Shown here one piece after another: positions 30,874 through 43,700 of a DNA stretch of 64,000 nucleotides; positions within the stretch are counted from its first letter, which is position 1, and the number at the start of each line of letters is the position of its first letter. The translations under genes and the position numbers were made by a program. The notes below the pieces were generated by a model that did not search any database, was not told the origin of the DNA, and saw nothing but the letters and a program-made list of their open reading frames with translations. The stretch is from Rhabditophanes sp. KR3021 (taxonomy: Eukaryota > Nematoda > Chromadorea > Rhabditida > Alloionematidae), in NCBI GenBank assembly GCA_963281155.1, contig CAUJLY010000002.1:7564001-7628000 (forward strand), given 5' to 3'.

Positions 30874-33800
30874 TACAGTTTGTTGTTGGGTGGAGGTGGT
30901 TGCGTCATTGATGTCAACTTTGATTCCTATATCAGTGAAGGGAGTCTGATTGAGTGCTAGAAAAGATTTTATTAATTACTGATACTATTTAATATGATTA
31001 GCTAAAAATGGGGACAATCGATTTTGGTAATATTCAACTCTACACATCGCCTTATCAACAACATGCTTTTGTACAATTTTAGATAACGAAAATAAATGTT
31101 ACATAAAGATTTTTGTTACTTAATAAAGTTGTTAGCAAATTGGTTAATCAATTTGGTAGTCAATTCGTCACAACAATTTGGTACCGAATTCACTAGTGAT
31201 TGGTGTATAAAAAGATGTGCATGTGAAAGCATATGAGGGGTATTTGATAATATAGAGATTATCAACTGTCTTAGTTTGCATGTAAAATGGTATTTACACT
31301 TTTCGTAATTAAAAATATTTAGTATTAGAATGTAATATTGAACCTGATACAAAGTAGAACCACAGACGAAGATGAAAGAAATCCTACGAATAAATGAGTT
31401 CTCGAATCTTTTAAAGATAATAGATAAAGAAGACAAACGTTCCAACTCAAAGAAGACCATTGTGGTATGTTTTGCCTCGCGTCTTGGTCACGTTCCCTCA
31501 TAACAATGAAATGTAAGCAAACAAAATGAATAAATTTATCACTCCTTTCTACTGGCCTAACATCTATCTCTTTTTATGATATAGAGGTTTGGTGCGCAAG
31601 GAACAAGTAAATACAATAATATTAATATACGCGTATACCTGGTTGGTTATCTAGATGATAGTTGGGTGGTACTAATGTTGAGGGGGTATATAGACTAGTA
31701 GTAGCCAGGCCAAATTAAATATTATATGGGACATTTTGTTTTGGTGGACCTAAACACAAATTCGAAAAGCGTTTTGTCCTATTTTGATTAAAGTAGAGTA
31801 GAAGAGGTAGAGGCAAAATAATAATTTGAATGGCTTGGTCATGTATTTGGTTTTCTTGTACATGGGCAAATTATAAGCAAAGAGGGTGAATTGAGGCGAA
31901 TGATGGAGTTGTTGGATATTAATATTGGACTAAATGCAAAATGTAATATAGCTAAGTCCTGCTTATGAATATTTAGATACAAAATCGGAATGAATAAAAT
32001 AAATACCTTACTCATCTGAGTGATTCACTAAACTGAAACGGGGGTGTTCAAATGATCACCTTGAATATGTCAAAAGGTAATATGTAATGTGGGGTGAAAA
32101 AGCTTGTCGAAGAAATAATAATTGTAACGGTCTGATAAAAATGTTTGTCTAAGCAATGCGGAGTAAGGTTGTTTTGTAATATTATACGAATCGTACATAT
32201 TATAATATTGATGAGGTATGATGAAGGAAAATATATAAGTCTTTGTGAATTGTTACTATGCATGCATGATAAAAAAGGGGACATGAGAAAGTTTGCAGAA
32301 AAGTGGTAGAAGTCACTTTTTGGTGAATGATTAAATTATGAGATGGAATTGAAGTCAATTTTCATTATTTTTTTGTTTGTTTGGAGGTTGTTATCAATAA
32401 ATTAAGCTTTGCAACTTCGTTTATAAGGTAAATATTTGTATCAAAACATTTTTTAAGCAAATATGTTCTTACTCTATTGAACTTCCAAAAGATATATCCA
32501 CTTGTCGCAGATAAATTAGACCACAAAGGTGTATTTATAGCAAAAATGATGGTGTTGTTAAAAGTGTAAACTTTAAAGATTTTTTAAAAGTCATTTGCTG
32601 TTTTAATGTCAGTCTTCCACATTCTAAGATGCTACCAATTAGTCCACGTTTGTAAAGCAGCATTTAGTTCTAAGAACATCAATTATTATTTTTAAATTCT
32701 TATCTGAGATTTATTCCGATTTACTCCGATTTACTCCGATTTACATAAACCTATGTATTTTACTAGAAATATTAATGCGCTAGACATTATAATATTGAAG
32801 CGAAGTTAAAGAATCCTTTTTTAGAGTATAGCGATTTGTTGATCAGGTAAAGTGTCTCTGTATTATATATTACTCTACTTGATACATTAATTCGTGGGTG
32901 ATCCACAATAATTACTTCGCATTATTATGACAAATATGCAAATTGCGATGTTTGTAAGTTGCCTTTAAATGATTGAATAAACATAGAGTACGCTTTATCA
33001 TTTTAAAATCAAACATTTGGTTGGTGAATAAAGTTGGTACCATAATCAAATTTGTGATAAAACATTCACGAAAAGTGTTATCTCCAAAAAACCATCAATT
33101 TTGTCGCAAAACTTTCCCATAAACATTTCCAAAGCAATAACTTTATTTGTTTCAAATACTTTTTTGTTGAAAGTTACAGCCTATTAACTATCTCCAATGG
33201 ATTAAATTGTTCTTTATAAGGAGATTAAAGTATATGTACAATACATTTATTTTACACCATCATTTAATATTATTTATGCGTGTAGTTGAGTAATAATTTA
33301 ATTTGTCAACAAAATTCAAACTCATTTGATTAGTCTTTATTTCCTACCACATATTAATTACTCCTAACAATACAAATAATAAGTTACTTCCACGTCGTCC
33401 CGCTATGTCCCAATCATTATGATGTCTTTTGCAGTGATTGAATTGTATGTGTATTTGACAACTAATAACTTCGACAAACTTGTCTAATAAAACATATTTT
33501 CTTCCTTAAACCACTATGATGAATGAGATTTGTGGAGGGTGCCTATATGTCCAATTATCTTATTCATTTTGTGCAACACCACTTTTTAACAGCTACATTT
33601 TTGTATGGCCTTTGACTTTACCACAATTTTATATTGCTTTACAAAACATATTCCTTCACATCATTTTTATAGATATTTATATATATTCCTATATTTCCCT
33701 AAATATTTCCTTAAGTGGGCTATGGCAATGGCTTTATAAAGATGTTTGTGAGTCTTGTTTTCAATAATATAAATGGTTCAACATTTCCTCATTAACTCCT

Positions 33801-34779
33801 TTGTTGGGTGGTTTTTTAATATAACTATTGTGCATACATGGATACTAAGTATTTTGACCATCAAAAATGATACACCCAAATAAAGGGTTCTCATCAAATG
33901 ATAACCTTTTGAATACTAGTTACGTCTCAGTATAGGTTTGTCTACGTATTCATATAATTGGTACATAGTTTACAAATTTTTTAACCAACTCATCCTACAA
34001 ACACATCTACATTAATACTGTGGTAACTTTGCATGTTTTCTTTTATCCTGATAAGTATGTTTTAATATGCTATTAATTAAGTGAAATCCAAATGCTTGTT
34101 AGCTCTTATCATATTGCCATAGTGCACTTTATTGATATAAATGACATCAAACTAATGACCATCACCCATTTTTTTGTAATTCAGTTAAAAAACTATTTAA
34201 CACATTAATGGCTTTGGGAATACTTTTAATTACATCGCTATTTAGAGAGATGCAACTCAACAAGCTGCCATTTAATTTTGTTTAAAGCGTGAAATTAAGA
34301 TATATCTGGTGCTGTTTTGTCGGATGTAATTAAACTTGAATAAACGATCACACACACCTAACTCTTCTTCAAACCTTTCCAAAATTATACTTATTATCTA
34401 TTTAAAATATTTTCTTCTGACAAAAAACAACACTTCCACACAATACCACCTAGACCAATGTATCTTAATTGATTCTTAATCCAACCTAACTAACCAAAAA
34501 ACAACCTTCCCCGCTCTCTAATAAAAGTGAAAGTCAACGGTGTGTGTGATAAAATGGACACTGCTATATAGTGTTTAGTTGCGCATACACTCACCTGCCA
34601 CAATCTTTATATCAATACTTTTTTGTAGATTGGTATGGTACCTATGTGGAAGCAAATATTTTGTTTGTACGTGGCTGGTTGGAATTCATTTGTTTGAAAT
34701 AGACACTTTTTCACGTTGCTTTTCATTTATTTAGAGAATTTGTTTTAATTTAAGTGGTTTTTTTAGAGTATGAGATATA
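30874..34779. other. 3.9-kb intergenic region upstream of neurobeachin
   Basis: AT-rich; only chance-sized open frames. It contains a short tandem repeat (separate entry). A ggtttttttag acceptor-like site lies 13 nt before the neurobeachin ATG. The divergent arrangement of the flanking genes means it should hold both promoters. No further structure was recognised. Confidence 0.5.
32708..32744. repeat. 10-bp tandem repeat, about 3.7 copies
   Basis: The unit gatttactcc is repeated, the first copy being gatttattcc. It is a simple minisatellite in intergenic DNA. Confidence 0.85.
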
Positions 34780-37700
34780 ATGTCTGCCAATTCTCCAACG
34801 CTTAATTTACACCATTTAAGTAAATCACCTGAAAAGACTATTCAAGAGGCTATTATTCCCACTACACCATCGATTCCACCTACGCCGGCTATTGATACTA
34901 ATGTTGATCATCAAAAGACTTTTGTTTTGAAGGCAGACATCAATGATCAAGAGATGCTGGATGTTGACTTGGATGGGGAGACGGGTGGAGGAAGAGAAGT
35001 AAATGTCACACCTACTCCCGAATCCTGTCCCGAGGATGTCTTTGAAAAGTGCCACAACCTAAAGAGGCTTTCTATTGCCTCGGACTCGTCGGATGAGTCA
35101 GTTAGCAACTTTTCAAAGTCCGTACTCTCGACGACGTCTTCGAAAACGATTGTTTCCTCACCTACCATTAAGAATACCCCCGCCACATAATCCAATCCAA
35201 CGAAGAAACCGTACAAGAAACCATCTCTAGACTGAAACTTGACTTCAAAACAAACACAATAACATCCAAAGATTGCATTTACTGTTTATTCAATTTGCTG
35301 GTCAGTGGAATCTTTGATTTGGAAACAAAATTCATTATTGAAAAGCCACCAGCTATAGATGGGATGCTGGAACTACTGGACGAAGCAGACTCTGACTTCC
35401 AAGCCCAAGTATGGCTTCTTTTCTCGTCGGTAGTCAAGAAAAGCTTCATCAACCTGGAAGCTTGCTCGGAGGTTGGGTTAATATCGAAGTTACTAGACAG
35501 ATTGCCCCAAACAGAAAACACCGTGTCCGACTTGATTATCCAGTTACTATCAGTCTTGTCTTCCTATTCTATCACGGTAAAGGAAACGAAACGCTTTTTA
35601 CGGGCTTTGCATGCTACTAATGGCGTTTGGCCTAGACATTCTGTCAAATTGCTGTCTGTCATGAAGGAGATGCCGAAGAAAGATATTGCGGATGTCTTTT
35701 TCTCATTTCCTGGCAAACAAGGATCTGGATTGGCTTTGCCACCACTTTCCAAATGGCCCTACCAAAACGGATGGTCTTTTTCCACTTTTCTGAGAATGGA
35801 TCCTAAAAATGGAACCAATTTCGAAAAGGAAACTCCGTACCTTTTTTACTTTGGCACTCAGAAAGGGATTGGGTATGCTGGTTATTTCATGGGATCTTGT
35901 TTAGTTATTACTTCGATGAAGGGAGAAGGTGCGAGCCAGAAGAACTTTATCAAATGCATCGCCAAACCGCTGACTCCGAGAAGATGGCACCACATCGCCT
36001 TGTCTTTCAACTACTCAAGATGGGCCAAGTCCGAAATATTGGTCTTTTTGGATGGAGGTCTCGTAGAAACGGTGGAAGCCAACTGGTCAGTCCACCCCAA
36101 TGAACACTACGACAGATGCTTCATCGGCTCCGGCCCAAAGCCAGACGAGAACGAAGCTTTCTCGGGCCAGATGTGCGCCGTCTACGTCTTCTCCCAATCC
36201 ATCACCCCCGAACAAGCCCATTCCCTCTACTTTCTCGGGCCAGAATATCAGAGTTACTTCAAACACGACGCCGAATCCAACCTAAAAGAAGGCTACAAAA
36301 AGCACCTCTTCGACGGCACCCTCAACTCCTCCATGATCATGGCTTATTGTCCCAAAAATTGCCACGAACAATTGTGTCTTATGCCGTCAAATCGCACCTC
36401 TGCCTCCCAAGCTTCATCAGGCTCTCAAGCTATGAGTTCTTACTTTGTCCAAGTGCCACATGCTATAATGAGGAAGGTGAAAGTTATCACTACCCACTCA
36501 ATCCACTCTTCCCTACATTCAGTAGGAGGTATCCAGATGCTGTTGCCACTATTTGCTCAGATTGACATGTTGCATGCGGACCAAAATACGATGATCGACT
36601 ACGAGATCTGTTCCACCTTGTTGAATGTCATCTTCTTGTTGTTGGGTACCAGCAATTCGGCCCAGCAACAGTTGTACCATTCGAAGGGTTTTTTGATAAT
36701 TGCTCATACACTTAACACAGTTTCCAAAGCTCATTTGACTGGCAACGTCTTGAATACTTTGTTGTCGATTGCCAAGTTTCTGAGCAATGGCACTGGAAGT
36801 GGAAAGCCACTCCTCAAACATTTGATTGACCATATTTTGTTGAATCCACAACTTTGGATCAGAGCTCAACCACACATACAAATCCAGTTGTACAAATTTT
36901 TGAATGAACAAGGTTTTGGAGAATGCCAATTCGGACAGGTCATCAGACGCACCCCTGCTGTCCTGGAATTAATCCATGCCATCAAGATGTTCTACTGGGT
37001 TGAAAAGCCAAAAGCCAACGACACTTACTCAGTTCCTGACACCTCGAAGGATGGTCTTCGTCCACTGAAGAAGGATATCCTGATGATCAGACAATTGATC
37101 ATTAGTTTGATTGACAAACTAATCTTCCCCGACAACGCCAGCCAAAAAGATGGGGACAGAAAGGAGGAATTCGAGGCTATTTTCAACTTCATCGCCACCG
37201 TCGAGGAACCTGAGAATGTGTGCGATGTGTTGGCACAGGCCGTCCTGCAAATAGCCAACAATCCCGCCATCATGATTCCTATCTTTGATCGCAACAATGG
37301 GTTGTGCGTCATCTTCCACCTGATGACCTCCCCAAACGATCTGATCAGAATTCCAGCCCTCAAAATACTAGGATTCTTCCTTTGCCGGTCAACTTTGACC
37401 AGGAAAACAGACTCCATCTACAACCAAAATCTGTTGTCACTGATCGGGGACAAAATTCTACTCAACACCAAAAGCCTGACCCGGCCCTGCTACAATGTCC
37501 TTTACGAGATAATGACAGAGGAGATGCAGTCCAAGATAATGTACCAAGACCATTCCCCGCCAACTGCCAACCTCAGTCACTTTGAGAATCAACAAATGCT
37601 GAAGGTCATCACCAACATCATTATCCAATCGGTCGAGACTCCTGAATTGATGGCCGTCAAGAAGACATTCCTCGTGGACATCATCGCCCTCGTCAAAAAT

Positions 37701-40700
37701 TCAAAGGACAACCGGAGAATAATTCTGCAGATGTCCGTTTGGCAGGAATGGCTGATGTCTCTAGCCTATATCTACCCAAAGACTGGCCTGGAACATGAAA
37801 TCTCCGACATGGTCTACGACCTATTCAAAATCCTCCTCTCACACGCCATTCATTACGAGTTTGGAGGGTGGAGGGTATGGGTAGACACCCTAGCCATTTC
37901 CCACGCCAAAGTGTCTTGGGTCAATCACCACAAAAGCAAGCAAAACGAAAGAGACGAAGACGGTGGTAATGCTTACATCACACCCGACTACAGTTGGTCC
38001 CACGTCCAACTGAGATTGCTGGATGATTTGCTGACGTCAGTGGAAGGGACTTTGCAGGAAGTCAAAAACATGGATACAATGGTCGTCGATTTTATTCAGG
38101 GGGCAGAGAATCAAATCCTCGTCACCAATACCATTCATGTCATCACGCAGTTGAGTGATACTTTGATTATGGCCTGTGGTGGTTTGTTGCCTCTCTTGGC
38201 TGCTGCTACTTCCCCCAACTCCGAACTTCAGATCAATGACACCTCTAGCCATGGCATTAGTATCGATGACGCAGCTGGCATATTGCAGAGATTCGGAGAT
38301 TTGATTGATGACTTTGTCTTTCTCTCAGCTATCCCGTTGTCTGAGTTGGAAGTTGACAAGAACTTGCCACAGGGCGCTATTTTGAGGCAGGTTTTGAGAC
38401 TGTTGTCTTGTCTGACAGTCAGGAATATTCTAGCTTGCAGGATACATGAAGATGAAAGACCTTCTCTTATACTCCCCCCGAAGGCTCAGAAGGCAAGTGT
38501 TTTGTGAAAGCAAAGGCGATCCAGAACTTTGTGAAGGACCTTTTTCCCGATTACAAGAATGCGGAAGAATTAATCAAATTGAAACCACACAAACACTTAA
38601 TACCTGACCCGGAAAGTTTGATTCAAAAGGCTGACTTGGCCAGACTCAAGCATATCGTTTATAGAGATATGGAGGAAATCAAACAAGCCCAGTATCTCTG
38701 TCTGACAGTCGTGTACTTTTTGAGTGTGCTGATGGTTTCTAGGTATAGAGACATCCTTGAGCCGAAGGCTAGTCCGAGTCCTTTCTTTAGTTCGAGTAAT
38801 GCAGGCGTCGTCGTCAAGAATGACGGCCAGGCCAAAGAAAGTAACGGGGCAGGGGGAGTTGATGGGTCTTCAAATAGTGACACCACACCCCCTGCTAAGC
38901 CAGCCGAAATAGCTAGCATCAATGTGAATGCAGAGAAACCTGAAATGGAAAGACCGACCCTTGAAGACACCAAGCAACTGTCTCAATTCAACAACTCCGA
39001 AGCCATCAAAAGCATCAACACCAACAAAAATTCCGAAAGACAAGCTTACTTGACGGACAAGTTAAAAAAATCTCTAGACTCTTCGGCTCCTTTATTAAGA
39101 GAAATCATCAATGACTTCCGAAGTTTCCTCCAAAAGAATCTAGTAGGAACACACGGCCAAGAAATTTTGAACGACGAGCGGGCGATGGCTTTATTCAAAA
39201 ATGCAAATGGATCCGTAGTTGAGATAGTAATGTTGCTTTGTTCACAAGAATGGCAAACATCCCTCCAAAAGCATGCCGGTTTGGCGTTGATGGAATGCTT
39301 GACTGAGTCGAGATTAATGGCACAAGCCACGAAGGAACATATACTGAGAGTAGCTACAGAGGCAGATTTTATTTTAAATAGATTAAGGGCAGAGGATGTT
39401 TCTAAGCATACCGCCTTTGAAAAGGAAGCTGACGTCAAATTGAATGAAAAAAAAAGTCAGGAGAAGGTTTTTGATCATATGATCAAATCTGCTCGCAGAA
39501 GAGAAACTCTGATAGCAACCAAAATGCTGGAAAACATGAAGAATATGCTGGTGTCGCATTCGGGTAAATTTGCTTTCAAAGACATCTAATCAATTGGGGT
39601 AGGAAATGCTGAAGTTACCCTTGATGGGCACTTATGCTAATAAGACATCCTTGTTTAGAAAATGTATCGAACAATTAAATTAGATGTTAAGAGATGATGA
39701 AACATAGCTAGATTGGACCTTTTGTTCATTTCGATCTACAAAGTATTGAAGAAGAGTTGTCAAAAGTGACTGTAGTGGGGGGATTTTAAAAATTGAAAAA
39801 ATCTATTACATTTATATTTTTTTATTCTTTTAGGAGCATGGGCAAACTTTGAAAAAGAACCGACTATGTTCTGGAAGTTGGACGTGTGGGAAGACGACTC
39901 CAGAAGAAGAAAAAGATTCATCCCTAACCCCCACGGCGGTCGATTATCGATGGCCAAATTGCATGCCTTAATGGATTCATCCAACGAAGAGTCTATTTCA
40001 GCCGCTAGGCAGAAGTTGCTCAAACAATTAATTGACAAGAAAGCTTTAGTCAAAGGAGGAGGTCATAATTGGAATGAATTATTCATTGATGACAAGGACA
40101 TGGATAAATGGGTCGAGGAGACTATGGAAGTGACAAATGCTAGAAAAGGTAGGTAGTAGTTGGGGATTTGGTAATACTTGAGTAATGTTTAGAATTGAAT
40201 TCAGTCTTTTCCACAAAGGGACGGCTCATTGCTCCTGGCTTGGTCATTCCGGGAACCATTTCTATCACCAAATCGGATTTGTATTTTGATGCAGACGAGG
40301 ATGATGAATTGTATAAGAAACAAAATCCAAAGGTTCGTTTGTTTTAAATGTGGTGGGCAATCATTTTTAAAAGTTTTATTTTAAAATGGGCGACATTAAA
40401 TGTGTTTTAATATTTAACAAATCGACGACATTAAATATGTTTTAATATTCAAAAAATTACTTTATTATATTTGACCATTTGATGATGATACGAGACGACG
40501 ACAAAGCCTAATAGAGTCAGAACGTTTCAAAGAATCTGTCACTCATGCCGCTGCCTACCATACTTTCTTTGTGAAGTGAGTTAATTTGGTTGACATTATT
40601 ATGTGAAAGTGGAATGACTACATAATTTATTATTACTTTTATTAAGAATTGTTGGTGATTAAAGACTTTCCAAAGCTCTAGCATCTAGCATGAGGGACCT

Positions 40701-43700
40701 GGCCAAGTTCCAAGTCACTTTGGCACTTTGATCTAATAAGGCAAAAGGTTTTCCCTTGAACAAATCCAATTGCGGCAAAAAATAATGAGGGCATTTGCGG
40801 CATTGCAAACAACTGACCAACTGCAACAAAACCCCCAAAATTCTATCACCAATACATTGCTCATCCCACTCATAGTCTCTAGGATGTTTTTCACACTCAA
40901 ACAAAACTAACGTCTTGATTATGTAATTAGTGATGGGTGTTCCCATAAATTCGAGATGACTATCACGCAAGCATTTCAAAATGGAGAGGGTCTTTCGCCG
41001 GGTAGGATAGGAGAGAAGGATGTTTTCTGCTTGAGTCATTGACATGGCCCATGCGTCTCCTTCCATGGATGAGTTGTTGGGTTGTTGGGTAGATGGGGGG
41101 GCTGAGGTGGATGAGCCTGGTGGGATTGGTAGAGTAGAGGAGATGAGGCTTTTACCGCCTGGCAGGGGCTGAGATTCGTTTTGAATGTTGGAATTGACCA
41201 TTATTCCCGGACCTCCTTGAACCACGGTTTCTTTGGACAACAAATCAAAGCCTTCCGACTTCACTTCATTCACTATCTGCGGCAATGGCCACTCGATGTT
41301 TAGGCCGTGTGGCCATGCATTTGCGGACCTTGGCCAAATACTGTTGCATCTAAAGGCAGAGGTAATCTGCAAAATATATTTATCGTGAATTTTTATCTTG
41401 ACGTCACTAGTATCCTTTATAATTTTACAAATATCTTTATACGCGGCCTTTTCAAGAGCTTGCCCAACCAAAGCTTGGAATCTTGATCTGATTTTTCGGG
41501 CACTTAAGTATCCGGAGGCCGTGATAAATTCAACCCACAAAGACATTGACCTCTTTCTGCCATCAGACAACTTTAAAACGGCGCATCCTTGAATTGAGCC
41601 ATCATCAACTGACAAAAGTAATTATTTTATTTTTTGTTTGGATACCACTTACTTAGGTTAAAAATGCCCATTTGATTAAGATACAGAATAAGTTCAAATT
41701 CGGTAGGCGAGTGAGCAACGATCTGGAACCAAAAAAGATCATTAACAACCTATTTGATCGAAGTGTGCGTTAGTGCAAACAAATCAATTTAGACAAAAAA
41801 TGACATATAAATGATAATGAATTAAAGATTAACTTGATTAAAGACACACCAAATGGTGATCACCCAAAACATACCCCTTCATATCTTCCATTATTATCAG
41901 TCAACGTAGAAATAAACCTAGGCTCCTGTCTCTCAACATCATGCAAAATCTCTTGAGCTACCTTAGCCACAATAGTGCAAGATTCACGAATCTGATTTTG
42001 ACGGTGAACTACCTTTGTCTTGTAGTAATTGCTAATTTGATAAGCACTATTTCTATTCCCACCTAACATAACTTGTTTTGTAACTTCAAATAAGCTATTA
42101 ATAAACGACAAAGAGTAAATTTGATAGTTTATGAATTTATTGTTGCTTTAAATGTATCCTAAAAATAGTTGATGGTCACAAAGTGATAATAAATATAAAT
42201 GAATGAAGAATATAAATAATGTACGCATATTGCATGTATATTATTAAAAATGGTTCATATACTGGGCACATCATAAAAAAGGGATGAAGAAGTTGGAAGT
42301 TTATTTGGATGGGGTTGCGGACGACCACATTTTGTCTCCGCCTTTTTGTATTCTCCTTCTATATTAATATGGTCTTCTATTTTAATTTGAAAGGCAAAAA
42401 AGGGGTATGTGATAGTGGTGTGGTGATAATAATAATAATGTCTATTTATTAGAGTAAAAGTAAAAATGTATTAGATAGGGTATATATATTTGTAGAAAGA
42501 GAAATGCGCAAAAAATGGAAGTAATCTTAGAAAAGCATGTTTTAAAGAAGTAACGAATTTTGATTGAAATATCACCCTTATCGTAATTATGGTAATTAGC
42601 ATACTTAGTTATGTGCATTATTTTTTAAGGTTTAACAAAAATATGTCAAATGTTTTAATATTAAGATAAAATAGCAAAAACTCGATAGATCAATCTTTAT
42701 CACTGGTAACAATTGTTATCGTCATCACCTCTCCTCAGTTATTATATATTTAAATAAATATCTTATTGTTGTAAAGATTTTGATCCTGGAAGTTAATGTC
42801 TTTTGAAGACTATTTTGATTGATGGCAATTGATGTAAACAGTGGCTAAAAGGTGACCATCCAGCTAATTTTATCTTTACTTTCAATACTCTTTTCTTCTT
42901 CAAACATTAACTCGTCCTAAAAAACAAGAAATTGGCAGGTTCATTAGATTTGATTTATTTTGTGAGATCTAAGCGCTTCCATTAATTGCAAGTCTGAGCT
43001 TATAATGGTTTGATACTTTTCACTAATCATAATTATGTATTTTATTTTAAGTAGTCTAAGTAATATTAGTACCATTAACATTTGACTCTCTCTTTCCCAA
43101 ACCAGATGGATAATTTAATTGTCCCAAAAGTTCATGTCAATCTCATGCCTTGCACTATCACTTTTAATCCCTTTAAATCACCGATCTCAAATTACTTTTA
43201 ATTGGATGCATGGGTGGTGGGTAAATCTTTTTTAAGAACATAAATTATACCCAACCTTTTTGTAATAACTTGTGATTGACAGGAACAAAAAAATTGGCTA
43301 TAATTAGTTGTGCCAACTAAGAATGTGCTTCAGATTTTGATTGATAAGAAACATACTATTTGGTGGCATTCATCTAATCTACAGAAGGCAATTGGTCACG
43401 CATATCCTTTACTTCGTTGCATCATTATAATACTCGATGATAGTTGCCAGTTGGGTGGCGGTATTACTAACGACTCACTATATAGTCACAACACAAGATT
43501 GATGATGACGCGATAAAAATGTTTATATTCTCTTAATTATAGGATTAAAAATTGAGAAGTGTGAAGGTATACTAATCTAATATTCCTTTTTGTTTATAGA
43601 TTTTACGTTATTGCGATCATTTGCATGGACGATGGAGATTCCTTGACTTTAGAGCAATCTTTTTGAGAAGATATATGCTCCAATATACTTCATTTGAATT

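Noticed and set aside
34780..35190. Treating the Ser/Thr/Pro-rich frame at the start of neurobeachin as a separate gene
   Set aside because: The sequence continues into the neurobeachin frame after adding one C at a C5 run; no terminator or new start lies between.
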